Below are positions 37,409 to 47,645 of a DNA stretch of 64,000 bases, one piece after another. The notes beneath the pieces are model-generated. The model was not told where the DNA came from. It saw nothing but the letters and a program-made list of their open reading frames with translations, and did not search any database. The DNA is from Lactobacillus apis (GTDB taxonomy: Bacteria > Bacillota > Bacilli > Lactobacillales > Lactobacillaceae): positions 545,285 to 609,284 of the forward strand of contig NZ_PDKP01000001.1 of assembly GCF_002837055.1 (NCBI RefSeq), read 5' to 3'. The first letter of the stretch is position 1, and each line of letters starts with the position of its first letter. A program made the position numbers and the translations under genes.

Positions 37409-37705
37409 TTATTTATCACCAAACAATTCTTTTCTTGCCTTTTGATGATCAACGTAAGAATAGAGTTCTTCGTAAAAGGACTCAGGAACCTTTGTACCTA
37501 AGCTTTTATCTAATAACCCTTTTTCTTGGGCAAATTTTATTTTGCTTGGATCTAAAGATACGTATGCACCTCTGCCTGGTTTTTTCCCAGTAGGATCAAC
37601 CGAAATGTTTTTTTCCTTATCAATTACGACACGGACTAATTCTTTTTTCGGTTGCATACTATTTGTTAATAGATCTTTGCGCATTGGAATTTTTCTTTTT
37701 TTCAA
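37409..37705 (-). CDS. ylxR: YlxR family RNA-binding protein (RnpM)
   Basis: A 98-residue basic protein of the DUF448 family, recently linked to RNase P modulation in B. subtilis. It has KKRKIPMRKDLLTNSMQPKK and the motif VDPTGKKPGRGAYVSLDP, in which GRGAY is the family core. It is cotranscribed with nusA upstream and ylxQ downstream. The usual CxxC start of many members (M-R-x-C) is replaced by a cysteine-free PMRKDLL. Confidence 0.93.
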   Translation of the reverse strand: MKKRKIPMRKDLLTNSMQPKKELVRVVIDKEKNISVDPTGKKPGRGAYVSLDPSKIKFAQEKGLLDKSLGTKVPESFYEELYSYVDHQKARKELFGDK

Positions 37706-37723
37706 AAGAACTCACCCCTCGCT

Positions 37724-38938
37724 TTATTCTTGATCAGCCTCTTCGCCGCTATCTGCAGAGTCTTCAATTTCAACATCATCTTGCTCAACAGCTTCAGACG
37801 AAATATCTTCATCTATGCCGTCAGCAACTGAATCAACAATTTCCTCTGTTTCAACTTCAGCATTTTCTTGGTTAGCTTCAGTTGTGTTTTCATCAACAAA
37901 TTCAACTTCAGATTCTGGTCTAATGTCAATCTTGTAACCAGTTAATCTAGCAGCTAATCTGACGTTTTGACCTTTCTTACCAATGGCAAGTGACAATTGG
38001 TAATCAGGAACGATCACAAGTGCACTCTTTTCGTCTTCTTCATTACCAAACTGAACAGCAATAACTTCTGCTGGATTTAACGCATTGGCAATAAAATCTG
38101 AAGGATCATCTTCATATTTGACAACGTCAATATTTTCGCCGCCTAGTTCGTTAACAACGTTTTGCACACGAGCACCACGTTGACCAACACAGGTACCAAC
38201 TGGATCAATATTAGGGTCGTTAGATTTTACCGCAATTTTTGTTCGATCGCCAGCCTCACGAGCTATTGAAACTATCTCAACAGTCCCATCATAAATTTCA
38301 GGAACTTCTTGTTCAAATAGACGTTTAACCATGTCTGGAGCAGTACGTGAAACCGTAATTTGTGCTCCCTTGGTGTCTGAGCCAACATGAGTTACCAAAA
38401 CACGTATCTGATCTTGCGGATTATAATTTTCATTTGGCATTTGATCATTACGTGGCATAACAGCTTCGACATTACCAATTTTAACATAAACGAAGCGATT
38501 ATCACGCCTTTCCACGGTACCAGTAATCAACTCATCTTCATATTGTGAATATTCATCAATAATATGATTTCTTTCCGCTTCACGTAAATGTTGCATAATA
38601 ACTTGCTTAGCAGTCTGTGCGGCAATTCGACCAAAATTCTTTGGCGCAACTTCAAAGCGGATTTTATCTCCAACTTCATAAGCCTTATTAATTGTCAAAG
38701 CATCTTTTAAGCTGATTTCAAGTCGGTCATCGTGAACTTCGTCGACAACTTCCTTTTCAGTCATTAACTTAAAATCGCCTTTACGTTCATCAAATTCAAC
38801 TACTACATTAGTTGCTTGATTATAGTTTTTCTTATAGGCTGCAACAAGTGCTGCTTCGATAGCCTCAACAATCACATCTTGTTTTATACCTTTGGTTTTT
38901 TCTAGAGTCGCAAAGGCCTCTAGCATTTCTTTAGACAT
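37724..38938 (-). CDS. nusA: Transcription termination/antitermination factor NusA
   Basis: Binds RNA polymerase and nascent RNA to control pausing and termination. 404 residues: N-terminal domain (MSKEMLEAFATLEKTKGIKQ), S1 domain with GTVERRDNRFVYVKIGNVEA, then KH1/KH2 with NIDPVGTCVGQRGARVQNVV and LAIGKKGQNVRLAARLTGY. A strongly acidic tail of about 50 residues (Glu/Asp-rich) follows. It lies 20 bp after rimP in the standard order. Confidence 0.98.
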   Translation of the reverse strand: MSKEMLEAFATLEKTKGIKQDVIVEAIEAALVAAYKKNYNQATNVVVEFDERKGDFKLMTEKEVVDEVHDDRLEISLKDALTINKAYEVGDKIRFEVAPKNFGRIAAQTAKQVIMQHLREAERNHIIDEYSQYEDELITGTVERRDNRFVYVKIGNVEAVMPRNDQMPNENYNPQDQIRVLVTHVGSDTKGAQITVSRTAPDMVKRLFEQEVPEIYDGTVEIVSIAREAGDRTKIAVKSNDPNIDPVGTCVGQRGARVQNVVNELGGENIDVVKYEDDPSDFIANALNPAEVIAVQFGNEEDEKSALVIVPDYQLSLAIGKKGQNVRLAARLTGYKIDIRPESEVEFVDENTTEANQENAEVETEEIVDSVADGIDEDISSEAVEQDDVEIEDSADSGEEADQE

Positions 38939-38957
38939 AAGTTTTTAATCAGCCTTT

Positions 38958-39431
38958 CTAAAATTCGATTGCAAAACGAATGTTTGCAATCAACTTCCGG
39001 GGAATAGTTAACTGTTTCCGCCTTGTTTTTACCTTTACTTCAAGTTCGATTTCTTCGTCATTAAAGGCTTTCAGAGTACCTTCATATTCTTTTTCGCCCT
39101 CAATTTTTTGGTAAAGGCCGACATGAATATAGTTATTAAGCGCCTTTTCCCAATCTTTTTCAGTTTTGATAGGACGCTCAATACCAGGAGATGATAATTC
39201 TAAAATATATGGATCAGGAAAAGGATCTGGTGTGATTTCGTCGAGTTTTTCAGAAATCAATTCGCTAAGGCCAGCAATTTCATCCATATCAATTCCATTT
39301 TCGCGATCAACATATATTCTTAAATAATTTTGACCTTTTTCTTTAACATATTCAATATCAACAAATTCATCATTGCGCTTTTCAATGATTGGTTTGATTT
39401 CTGCAAGTACAGAATCTTCAACTTTCGCCAA
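38958..39431 (-). CDS. rimP: Ribosome maturation factor RimP
   Basis: Assists 30S assembly. The 157-residue protein has [20 protein letters not shown], the [20 protein letters not shown] helix, and [20 protein letters not shown], which is the family signature, followed by a C-terminal SH3-like domain. It is the first gene of the nusA operon; a terminator lies between polC and it. Confidence 0.96.
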   Translation of the reverse strand: MAKVEDSVLAEIKPIIEKRNDEFVDIEYVKEKGQNYLRIYVDRENGIDMDEIAGLSELISEKLDEITPDPFPDPYILELSSPGIERPIKTEKDWEKALNNYIHVGLYQKIEGEKEYEGTLKAFNDEEIELEVKVKTRRKQLTIPRKLIANIRFAIEF

Positions 39432-39453
39432 GTACTTTCCTCCGTAATAAAAA

Positions 39454-39476
39454 GAGTGAGCAAAACTTGCTCACTC
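39454..39476 (-). terminator. Terminator of polC
   Basis: GAGTGAGCAA and TTGCTCACTC are perfect 10-bp arms with a 3-base loop, followed on the minus strand by TTTTTATT. It ends the pyrH-to-polC transcription block before rimP. Confidence 0.92.
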
Positions 39477-39537
39477 CGAATCATTTATTCGAACTTCTTC
39501 TAGAAGTATACCATATTTATATTCTTGCTGCAAAAAA

Positions 39538-42500
39538 TTAAAAAAGTGATAACTGGTTCTGGTCTGGCATCCCTTCCAAGACCTCATTTTCTTCCAGATA
39601 ATCCATAATTGTTTGCGAAACCTTACCTCTTTTGGCCAAATCCTCTTTTGATAGGAATTCTTGCTCTGCTCTAGCTGCAACAATTTGCTTAGCTGCATTG
39701 TTCCCTAACCCAGGAACCGCATTAAATGGGGCCAAAATAGTATGTTGATCAATAATTTTGAAGTTTGTTGCTTCTGACTCATTGATGTCAACCATCCTAA
39801 TTTTTATACCTCGCTCTAAACATTCATTAGCGATTTCTAAAACAGTTAGTAAACTCTTATCTTTAGCAGAAGCGTCATTTCCTTTTTCCTGAATGTCTGC
39901 CATAGCTTTTTTCACAGTATTTTTGCCGTGACTCATTGCTACCAGATCAAACAAATCAGCACGCACAGAAAAGTATGCAGTGTAGTATATTTCCGGATAG
40001 TAAACCTTAAACCAAGCAATCCGTAAAGCCATTAGGATATAGGCTGTTGCATGTGCCTTAGGGAACATGTATTTAATTTTCAAACAAGATTCAATATACC
40101 AGTCTGGAATTTTATCATTTTGCTTCAAAACTTCCATGTCTTCATCACTAATTCCGCGACCATGACGAACAGATTCCATCGTTGAGAAGGCAACCTCTGG
40201 TTTTACACCCCAGTGGATAAGGTCCATCATAATGTTGTCACGACAACCAATCACGTCTTTCAACTTGCAGGTACCGTTATTAATCAGCTCTTCTGCATTG
40301 CCGAGCCAAACATCAGTACCATGTGAAAGGCCAGAAATTTGAAGTAGTTCTGAAAAAGTGGTTGGCTTAGTTTCCTCAAGCATTCCGCGGACAAATCTAG
40401 TTCCAAATTCTGGGACACCCAAAGTACCAGTTTTAGATTGGATTTGATCTGGCGTGACACCTAAGATATCCGGACTGGAAAATAATGACATGACGCCAGG
40501 ATCATCGGGTGGAATTGTCAATGGATCAACACCGGATAAATCTTGCAACATTCTGATCATCGTCGGATCATCATGACCTAAGATATCGAATTTCAAAATG
40601 TTATCGTGGATTGAATGAAAATCAAAATGCGTCGTTTTCCATGCAGCATCCACATCATCGGCAGGATATTGGACTGGTGTAAAGTCGTAAATGTCCATAT
40701 CATCAGGCACTACAACGATACCAGCAGGGTGCTGCCCCGTAGTCCTTTTTACCCCACTGACTCCGGCAGCCAAACGATCAAGTTCAGCTTTTCTTAAGTT
40801 CAGTTCTTTTTCTTCATCATAGTGTTTCGCATAACCATAAGCAGTTTTATCAGCCACAGTCGCAATAGTACCAGCACGATATGAATTACCTGGCCCAAAC
40901 ATAACTCGAATAAAGTTATGAGCAACAGGTTGATAGTCACCTGAGAAGTTCAAATCGATATCAGGAACTTTGTCTCCATGGAAGCCTAAGAAAGTAGCAA
41001 ACGGAATATCCTGACCATCTTTCACTAAGTCTGCCCCACACTCAGGACATTTTTTATCAGGAAGGTCATAACCTGAGCCATACTCACCATTTTCAAAAAA
41101 TTGCGAATATTTACATTTTGGACATCGATAATGAGGTGCAAGTGGATTTACTTCAGTAATTCCAGACATAGTAGCGACCAGACTAGAACCAACAGATCCA
41201 CGGGACCCAACCAAGTAGCCATCCTTATTTGACTTGGCAACAAGACGTTGCGAAATTAGATAAATGACTGCATAACCGTTTGAAATAATCGAATTTAGCT
41301 CCATATCCAAACGATCCTGAACAATTTTAGGAAGAGGATTACCATAAAGCTCGTAAGCCTTATCGTAAGTCAATTTTTTCATTTCCTCATCTGAATTTTC
41401 AATATGAGGTGGATATAAACCGTCTTTAATTGGAGCAATTTCTTCAACCGATTCTGCAATTTTGTTTGGATTAGTAATAACAATTTCTTTTGCAACATCT
41501 TCACCTAGGAAACTGAATGCATCAAGCATCTCCTGTGTAGTATAAAAATGTAAATCAGGTTGCTTTTTATTGCGATCTGGATTACTACGCTGCGCTGAAA
41601 TCAAAATTGTTCTATAAATTGCATCATGCTCTTCAACATAATGTGCATCCCCTGTTGCAACAACAGGCTTATTTAATTCTTTTCCTAACTTGTATATGTT
41701 AGTTAATATTTCTTCTAATTCAGCCTCATCCGCAATTAAATGGTCTTCAATTAGCTGGGAATAGTTTGCTGGTGGCTGAACTTCTAAATAATCATAGAAT
41801 TTAGCTTTTTCACGAGCTTCGTCATAGCCCTTTTGCATCATTGCAACAAAGACTTCCCCCTCTGAACAGCCCGAACCATATAATAATCCTTCATGATTAT
41901 CAGTTAAATCGGATTTAGGGGTACGCGGAATACGGTAAAAGTACTTTGTATTAGCAATTGAAACTAGCCGATACATATTCTTCAAGCCAGCCTGGTTCTT
42001 AGCCAAAATAGTCATATGCTGCGGGCGAGCTCTTTTGAAAACTTGTCCATGAGCCGCATAATCATTCATCTTGCCCATATCATCTTCACCATATTTTTTG
42101 GTAAAGGCTTCAAGTAGTTTGAACATTAAATAGCCAGTTGCTTCCGCATCTTGATTAGCACGATGGTGATGCTCAAGAACAACGTTGTATTTTTTAGCTA
42201 AAGAATCTAGAGTATGTCTCGTTTGCTCAGGATGAAGTAAACGGGACACTTCTAGCGTATCTACTACTGGTTGTGCGATTTCTTGCAACCCTGCTCTTTT
42301 TAGTGCTGCATTTACAAATCCCACATCGAATTGAACATTGTGTCCACACAATGGTCGGTCACCATAAAAATCTTGGAACTGCTTAATGACGACTGCTTCA
42401 TCATCAGCAGCACTCACCATTTCATCAGTAATTGAAGTTAGATTGATTGTTTGTTCGCTTAGCGCATGATGAGGATTAATGAACTTGTCAAAGCGTTCAA

Positions 42501-43845
42501 GTACCTCGCCATCCTTCATTTTGACTGCACCAATTTCGATAATTGTGTCGTAAACTGATGACAAACCAGTTGTTTCAACATCGAAGATAACAAACTCTCT
42601 ATTTTCATATTTCATTGGTGCCGGATTAAGAACAAGCATGGCGTGGTCATCAATCATATTTGCTTCAACACCATAAACAATCTTAACACCGTTCTTTTTG
42701 CCGGCATTATATGCTTCAGGAAAGGCTTGCACATCAGCGTGATCTGTAATTGCAATTGCTTTTTGACCAAACTTTTTAGCAGCTAAAACAAAATCAGTGG
42801 CTGTGTTTGTCGCATCTAGCTGACTCATATTAGTATGAAGATGAAGCTCAGCCCGCTTTTCATCACCCTCATATTTTTCTTGTCTTCCAACATGCTCAAC
42901 TGCTTCAAAACTGTTAATGTTGAATACGACATCATGACTCCATTGGTCTTCTGCAGCAGAACCCTGCATTTTAGCCCAAGTTCCTGGTTTTAAAGCTTTA
43001 ATTGATTCCAATTGATCTTTATCTGAAATAAACTTTTTAAAGGAAATTGAATCACTATAGTCAGTTATTTCTCCAGTAAAGATGATTGTACCGGTTTTTA
43101 ACTCTTTACTATCTGTATTAAAAATGTTTCCTTCTATAACAACATTTCTTGTACCATCAATAACATCCTTAATTTGAGTAATTGGTAATCTTTCATCTAA
43201 TTTTCGATTGCCATAGTGCGTCTTTTTAGTCTGGTAAGTAGTTTGCTTTGGTCTTTCCTTGACCGGCGCAGCTTCGTATACTTCCTGCATACTTTGCTCA
43301 TGCTGTTCTTGCAGTTGCTGCAAACTCTCTAAATTGCTTAGTGAATTGGCATCATCAACTTCAGTAACAAACTTTAAATTGAAGAAACCATAATCGCGCA
43401 TTTCTTCTGCAAGTTGGTCCAGCATCTTTTGTTCAATAAGGCCATCAACTACCAAGTTATCTACTGGAATAATCCAACGCCCATTTTCTTTTTTTGGTTT
43501 ATGACTAGAAATAAATTCGCGCGCAACTGGCTGTAAAATATCAGAATTTTGAACGGCGTACTTCCAGTAATCGGTTAAATAGTCATCAAGTCCATCTTGA
43601 GTAGATACAAAAAGCCTGGTTTTAACAAAAGATGAAAAATTTGCTTCTATTGCTTTATTTAAAGCATCATATGTTTCAAATTTAAGCGGAGTAGCAAAAA
43701 GAACATGGATATCCCATCTATGTTCTTTAGCATATACATCCACGTTCTTAATTTCACCTTTTCTTAATAAGGCATTGTCTTCAAACTGATTTGGAAAATG
43801 AATTTGTTCTAACAGTCTTAAGAAAAGTTCGTTTTTATTAGCCAC
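39538..43845 (-). CDS. polC: DNA polymerase III PolC-type
   Basis: Replicative polymerase with built-in proofreading. At 1435 residues it has an N-terminal domain, an OB fold (about 210-330), a PHP domain with RAELHLHTNMSQLDATNTA and AITDHADVQAFPEA, and an inserted DnaQ exonuclease starting FVIFDVETTGLSSVYDTIIE with the LCGHNVQFDVGF motif. The polymerase part has SRGSVGSSLVATMSGITEVN, zinc cysteines (CPKCKYSQF, KKCPECGA) and the catalytic VPDIDLNFSGDYQ. It ends MPDQNQLSLF, a clamp-binding tail. It lies 5 bp after proS. Confidence 0.99.
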   Translation of the reverse strand: MANKNELFLRLLEQIHFPNQFEDNALLRKGEIKNVDVYAKEHRWDIHVLFATPLKFETYDALNKAIEANFSSFVKTRLFVSTQDGLDDYLTDYWKYAVQNSDILQPVAREFISSHKPKKENGRWIIPVDNLVVDGLIEQKMLDQLAEEMRDYGFFNLKFVTEVDDANSLSNLESLQQLQEQHEQSMQEVYEAAPVKERPKQTTYQTKKTHYGNRKLDERLPITQIKDVIDGTRNVVIEGNIFNTDSKELKTGTIIFTGEITDYSDSISFKKFISDKDQLESIKALKPGTWAKMQGSAAEDQWSHDVVFNINSFEAVEHVGRQEKYEGDEKRAELHLHTNMSQLDATNTATDFVLAAKKFGQKAIAITDHADVQAFPEAYNAGKKNGVKIVYGVEANMIDDHAMLVLNPAPMKYENREFVIFDVETTGLSSVYDTIIEIGAVKMKDGEVLERFDKFINPHHALSEQTINLTSITDEMVSAADDEAVVIKQFQDFYGDRPLCGHNVQFDVGFVNAALKRAGLQEIAQPVVDTLEVSRLLHPEQTRHTLDSLAKKYNVVLEHHHRANQDAEATGYLMFKLLEAFTKKYGEDDMGKMNDYAAHGQVFKRARPQHMTILAKNQAGLKNMYRLVSIANTKYFYRIPRTPKSDLTDNHEGLLYGSGCSEGEVFVAMMQKGYDEAREKAKFYDYLEVQPPANYSQLIEDHLIADEAELEEILTNIYKLGKELNKPVVATGDAHYVEEHDAIYRTILISAQRSNPDRNKKQPDLHFYTTQEMLDAFSFLGEDVAKEIVITNPNKIAESVEEIAPIKDGLYPPHIENSDEEMKKLTYDKAYELYGNPLPKIVQDRLDMELNSIISNGYAVIYLISQRLVAKSNKDGYLVGSRGSVGSSLVATMSGITEVNPLAPHYRCPKCKYSQFFENGEYGSGYDLPDKKCPECGADLVKDGQDIPFATFLGFHGDKVPDIDLNFSGDYQPVAHNFIRVMFGPGNSYRAGTIATVADKTAYGYAKHYDEEKELNLRKAELDRLAAGVSGVKRTTGQHPAGIVVVPDDMDIYDFTPVQYPADDVDAAWKTTHFDFHSIHDNILKFDILGHDDPTMIRMLQDLSGVDPLTIPPDDPGVMSLFSSPDILGVTPDQIQSKTGTLGVPEFGTRFVRGMLEETKPTTFSELLQISGLSHGTDVWLGNAEELINNGTCKLKDVIGCRDNIMMDLIHWGVKPEVAFSTMESVRHGRGISDEDMEVLKQNDKIPDWYIESCLKIKYMFPKAHATAYILMALRIAWFKVYYPEIYYTAYFSVRADLFDLVAMSHGKNTVKKAMADIQEKGNDASAKDKSLLTVLEIANECLERGIKIRMVDINESEATNFKIIDQHTILAPFNAVPGLGNNAAKQIVAARAEQEFLSKEDLAKRGKVSQTIMDYLEENEVLEGMPDQNQLSLF

Positions 43846-43850
43846 AGAAA

Positions 43851-45551
43851 TTATCCTAACTCTTTATTTACAAAATCATCGAGTTCAGAAACATTCAGCT
43901 CTATTGATTTTTCATCAGTTGGACGCTTAACCTCAATAATTCCATCACTAGCTTTTTTACCAATTGTGATTCTAAGAGGCGCACCAATTAAATCTGCATC
44001 AGCAAATTTAACTCCTGCGCGTTCGTTACGATCATCATATAAAACATCATAGTCAGCACTATATTTTTGTTCAAGACTTTCAGCCAATTTTGTTTGGTCA
44101 TCATCTTTCATCTTCATTTGAACAATGTGAAGATCATACGGAGCAATTTCTTTAGGCCAAGAAATTCCCCGTTCAGTTAAATGTTGCTCAATGACAGCAG
44201 ATAGAACTCTGGTTACTCCGATTCCATATGAACCCATGATAACAGGCTGAGCCTTTCCATTTTGATCAAGGAAACTTGCGCCCATTTTATCGGTATAGTA
44301 GGTTCCTAACTTAAAGATATGACCAACTTCAATTGAAGTAGTGAATTTTAATGGTAAATGGTCAACAGGATCTGGTTCACCTTCATTTGCAACACGTAAA
44401 TCACTGAATTCTTCAACTTTAAAATCACGATTCAGATTAGCATTCTTAAATTGGAATCCATCTTTGTTTGCCCCGACAATTACGTTAGTCAAATCTTTAA
44501 CAGTATCGTCTGCAATAATCTTATCAGCCCAATTTGCTTCAACTGGACCAACACTACCCTTGCCGACACCTGTAATTTCCTTTAATTCTTCATCAGTAGC
44601 AACACGAACAGAGTCAACATCTAACAAATGAGTTAACTTAACTTCATTTATTTGTTTATCACCACGAATTAAAACTAAAACGTGTTCTTTTTCATTAATA
44701 ATGTATAAAACACTTTTTACAATTTTTGTTTCTGGTACTTTCAAAAATTCAGCTAAATCAGCAATTGTTTCTTGACCAGGAGTTGCAACCTCTTCTAGTT
44801 CGGCAACCTGTTCTGGATCTTGTTTAAATGTATCAATACTTTGAGCCATTTCCAGATTTGCGGAATAAGTACCTGCTTCATTAGTTGCAATGGTATCTTC
44901 ACCAATTGCAGCTGGAGCTTGGAATTCCATTGAGTTTTTACCACCCATTGTACCGGAATCAGCAATTACTGGGGTTACTTTGACACCGCAACGATTAAAA
45001 ATCGCTTCAAATGCCTTTTTCTCATCATCAAACTGCTCATCTAATTGTTGGCCAGTAGCAGCAAAACTGTATGCATCTAACATAATAAATTCACGGCTAC
45101 GAAGTAAACCAAACCGAGGACGATTTTCATCACGGAACTTAGTTTGAATTTGGTAAAGCGCAATTGGCATTTGCTTATAACTCTTGAGATTTTTAGCAAC
45201 AATTTCGGTAAAAGTTTCTTCATGGGTTGGTCCTAAGAGACTTTGACGTCCATGGCGATCTTTTAACTGAAACATTTCAGGACCATACTTCTGCCATCTA
45301 CCTGATTCTTCCCAGAGAGTTGCTGGTAAAAGTTCAGGCATTTCCATTTCTGGAACACCTATTTTTTCCATTTCCTCTTCCATGATTTTTTCGACTTTAT
45401 TTAAAACTCGAAAACCCAAGGGTAAATAAGCATAAACTCCGGCAGTAACTTGTCTTACATAGCCACCACGAAGCATTAACTTATGGCTTTCAGCAACCGC
45501 ATCTGTTGGTGCTTCTTTTAAAGTAGGTATAAATATTTTAGATTGTCGCAT
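43851..45551 (-). CDS. proS: Prolyl-tRNA synthetase, bacterial type
   Basis: Charges tRNA-Pro. The 566-residue class II enzyme has motif 1 and TAGVYAYLPLGFRVLNKVEK, LLGPTHEETFTEIVAKNLKS, motif 2 FRDENRPRFGLLRSREFIML, the inserted editing domain (about residues 220-400, with VLIRGDKQINEVKL), motif 3 GSYGIGVTRVLSAVIEQHL, and a C-terminal anticodon-binding domain. The order rseP-proS-polC is usual in lactobacilli. No T-box is seen in the short space upstream. Confidence 0.98.
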   Translation of the reverse strand: MRQSKIFIPTLKEAPTDAVAESHKLMLRGGYVRQVTAGVYAYLPLGFRVLNKVEKIMEEEMEKIGVPEMEMPELLPATLWEESGRWQKYGPEMFQLKDRHGRQSLLGPTHEETFTEIVAKNLKSYKQMPIALYQIQTKFRDENRPRFGLLRSREFIMLDAYSFAATGQQLDEQFDDEKKAFEAIFNRCGVKVTPVIADSGTMGGKNSMEFQAPAAIGEDTIATNEAGTYSANLEMAQSIDTFKQDPEQVAELEEVATPGQETIADLAEFLKVPETKIVKSVLYIINEKEHVLVLIRGDKQINEVKLTHLLDVDSVRVATDEELKEITGVGKGSVGPVEANWADKIIADDTVKDLTNVIVGANKDGFQFKNANLNRDFKVEEFSDLRVANEGEPDPVDHLPLKFTTSIEVGHIFKLGTYYTDKMGASFLDQNGKAQPVIMGSYGIGVTRVLSAVIEQHLTERGISWPKEIAPYDLHIVQMKMKDDDQTKLAESLEQKYSADYDVLYDDRNERAGVKFADADLIGAPLRITIGKKASDGIIEVKRPTDEKSIELNVSELDDFVNKELG

Positions 45552-45570
45552 TAAATTCTCCCCAAATTCT

Positions 45571-46827
45571 TTATTTAATAAAGTAGCGATATATATCGTT
45601 ACCAGTAACTGCTATGATTAAAAGTAAGAGCAGACCAAATCCAACCAATTCAACAATAGCTTCATGGTTTTCAGAAATAGGCTTCCCACGGAAAATTTCA
45701 ATAATATTAAGTAAGAACTTACCGCCATCAAGTCCAGGAATCGGTACTAAGTTCACAATGCCCAAGTTAATTGAAATCATTGCTAAAAATGCCAAAAGGT
45801 ATGAAAAGCCCATTTGCGAAACTTGTGCTGTCTGAGAGTAAATTCCAACAGGACCAGACAATTTGTTCAGACTAAAGTTTCTAATTAAACCACCTAAAGC
45901 ATTAAAAATCATTCCTGTAGTTGACACTGCTGTATTCCATCCACGCTTAGCTTTTGAAATAGCTCGATCATCACTTTGAGCTTTAATTCCTATTTGGTAA
46001 ACAGTTTGACCACTGACTTTTACAACCTTTGGCTTTACCGTAGCTGTAGTAGTCTGATTGTTTTTTTCCAGAACTATCTTTAAGTTCTGGCCTTTACTTT
46101 GAGCAATTATACTAGAGACATCCTCAAATGAACTCGTCTTGTGACCATTAATCGAAACAAACTTTGATCCCTTTTCAATCTTAGCTATATCAGCTGGTGA
46201 ATTAGGTGACACTGATTGAATTGTTGTAGTTGCAGGGCCTGGAATTGTAAACGTCCAAATCATGAAAACCACAAAGCCAAGCAAGATGTTCATTAAAGGT
46301 CCAGCAATATTAGTAGCAAGTTTTTGCCAAACATTTGCTTCTTGAAATTGTGTATCACGAGGTGCGATTATTAGCTCAGTTTTTGATTGGTCAATGACAG
46401 TTGCATCATGGTCAACCGAATAGCTAACTGGTTTTTCCTCGTCACCATTTTCATAGCCTTCGATTACCAGTTTATCTACCAAATCAGCCTTTATTACTTG
46501 AACTGGAATTCCTTCCACCGGAATATCTGATTCTGAGGCATCAATTTTGACCACTTTATTCTGATCATTTAGTTGAAGAACTACATTCATTCCAGGTGAA
46601 AGCTCAGTTTCATCATCCTTACTTGCTAAACGAACGTACCCACCTAAAGGTAGCCAGCGAATAGTATAAGTGGTTGGATTCCGTCTTACTTGAAATAGCT
46701 TAGGACCCATTCCAATAGAAAATTCACGAACTAAAATACCGCACTTTTTTGCAACAATAAAGTGCCCGAATTCGTGAATAAACACTAACAAGCCAAAAAC
46801 TACTAAGAAAATCAGTATACCTTTCAT
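45571..46827 (-). CDS. rseP: RIP metalloprotease RseP
   Basis: Site-2-type protease that cuts transmembrane segments of regulators and cleared signal peptides. The 418-residue protein has the zinc-binding LLVFIHEFGHFIVAKKCGI near residue 13-30, a PDZ domain (about 205-275; SPNSPADIAKIEKGSKFVSI) and the second motif VNLVPIPGLDGGKFLLNIIE near the C-terminus, where the aspartate is the third ligand. It sits 10 bp after cdsA and 20 bp before proS. Confidence 0.96.
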   Translation of the reverse strand: MKGILIFLVVFGLLVFIHEFGHFIVAKKCGILVREFSIGMGPKLFQVRRNPTTYTIRWLPLGGYVRLASKDDETELSPGMNVVLQLNDQNKVVKIDASESDIPVEGIPVQVIKADLVDKLVIEGYENGDEEKPVSYSVDHDATVIDQSKTELIIAPRDTQFQEANVWQKLATNIAGPLMNILLGFVVFMIWTFTIPGPATTTIQSVSPNSPADIAKIEKGSKFVSINGHKTSSFEDVSSIIAQSKGQNLKIVLEKNNQTTTATVKPKVVKVSGQTVYQIGIKAQSDDRAISKAKRGWNTAVSTTGMIFNALGGLIRNFSLNKLSGPVGIYSQTAQVSQMGFSYLLAFLAMISINLGIVNLVPIPGLDGGKFLLNIIEIFRGKPISENHEAIVELVGFGLLLLLIIAVTGNDIYRYFIK

Positions 46828-46836
46828 GGAATACTC

Positions 46837-47634
46837 CTAATGTATAATTCCTAGTAATGCCGCGAATACCGGCAAAACAAATAGCATACTATCAAATCGG
46901 TCTAAAATTCCACCGTGACCCGGTAAAATTTTACCTGAGTCCTTAACACCATAATAGCGTTTATATGCGGATTCAACTAAGTCACCCATTTGGCCAACAA
47001 TTGATAGAATCAAAGCAAAAACAACCATTTGCCATAGCGGATAATCGACATTGACGAAATATACATAGATAGCGGCACAAATGACAGCACAAATAGTTCC
47101 GCCAATTGATCCTTCCCATGTTTTATTAGGACTAATCACTGGCCATAATTTATGTTTACCTATTTTACGTCCAATCATATAAGCACCTGTGTCAGTCAAC
47201 CAAACGACAACAAAAACATAGCAAAGTAAAGCTAAGCCGTTTGAACTATTTCTGATGCCTGCCATGTAGTGAAAACCGGTGCCGATATACAGTGAACCAA
47301 GTGTGTACACTGAAACATCATCAAAAGTTGTCTTATTCTTTGATAAAACTGTCCAAGTTAGCATTAACATAATTAGAGCAAAGTAAATACCGTATTTAGT
47401 CCAGTGGAACGGCATGCTCTTGATAAAACTATCGGGAACTGCCCAAGTGATTGTTGCCAATAAAGCTAGCAAAAAGTTAACAGAAACTAAAATCTGCTTT
47501 TTCATTAAAAAGATTTCACTTATTCCAACTGCAGCAAAAGCGACTGTCAGCCAATCCATCCACAAACCGCCCGCAATGACGATTGGAATAAATAAAATCA
47601 AAGCAATAACTGCTGTAATTACACGTTGTTTCAT
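46837..47634 (-). CDS. cdsA: Phosphatidate cytidylyltransferase
   Basis: Makes CDP-diacylglycerol for phospholipid synthesis in the membrane. The 265-residue protein has about eight helices and the CDS signature near its end: VGQMGDLVESAYKRYYGVKD, SGKILPGHGGILDRFDSMLF. Earlier the region GRKIGKHKLWPVISPNKTWE, GSIGG fits the family. It lies 12 bp after uppS; uppS-cdsA-rseP is conserved across Firmicutes. Confidence 0.97.
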   Translation of the reverse strand: MKQRVITAVIALILFIPIVIAGGLWMDWLTVAFAAVGISEIFLMKKQILVSVNFLLALLATITWAVPDSFIKSMPFHWTKYGIYFALIMLMLTWTVLSKNKTTFDDVSVYTLGSLYIGTGFHYMAGIRNSSNGLALLCYVFVVVWLTDTGAYMIGRKIGKHKLWPVISPNKTWEGSIGGTICAVICAAIYVYFVNVDYPLWQMVVFALILSIVGQMGDLVESAYKRYYGVKDSGKILPGHGGILDRFDSMLFVLPVFAALLGIIH

Positions 47635-47645
47635 ATAATAACTAC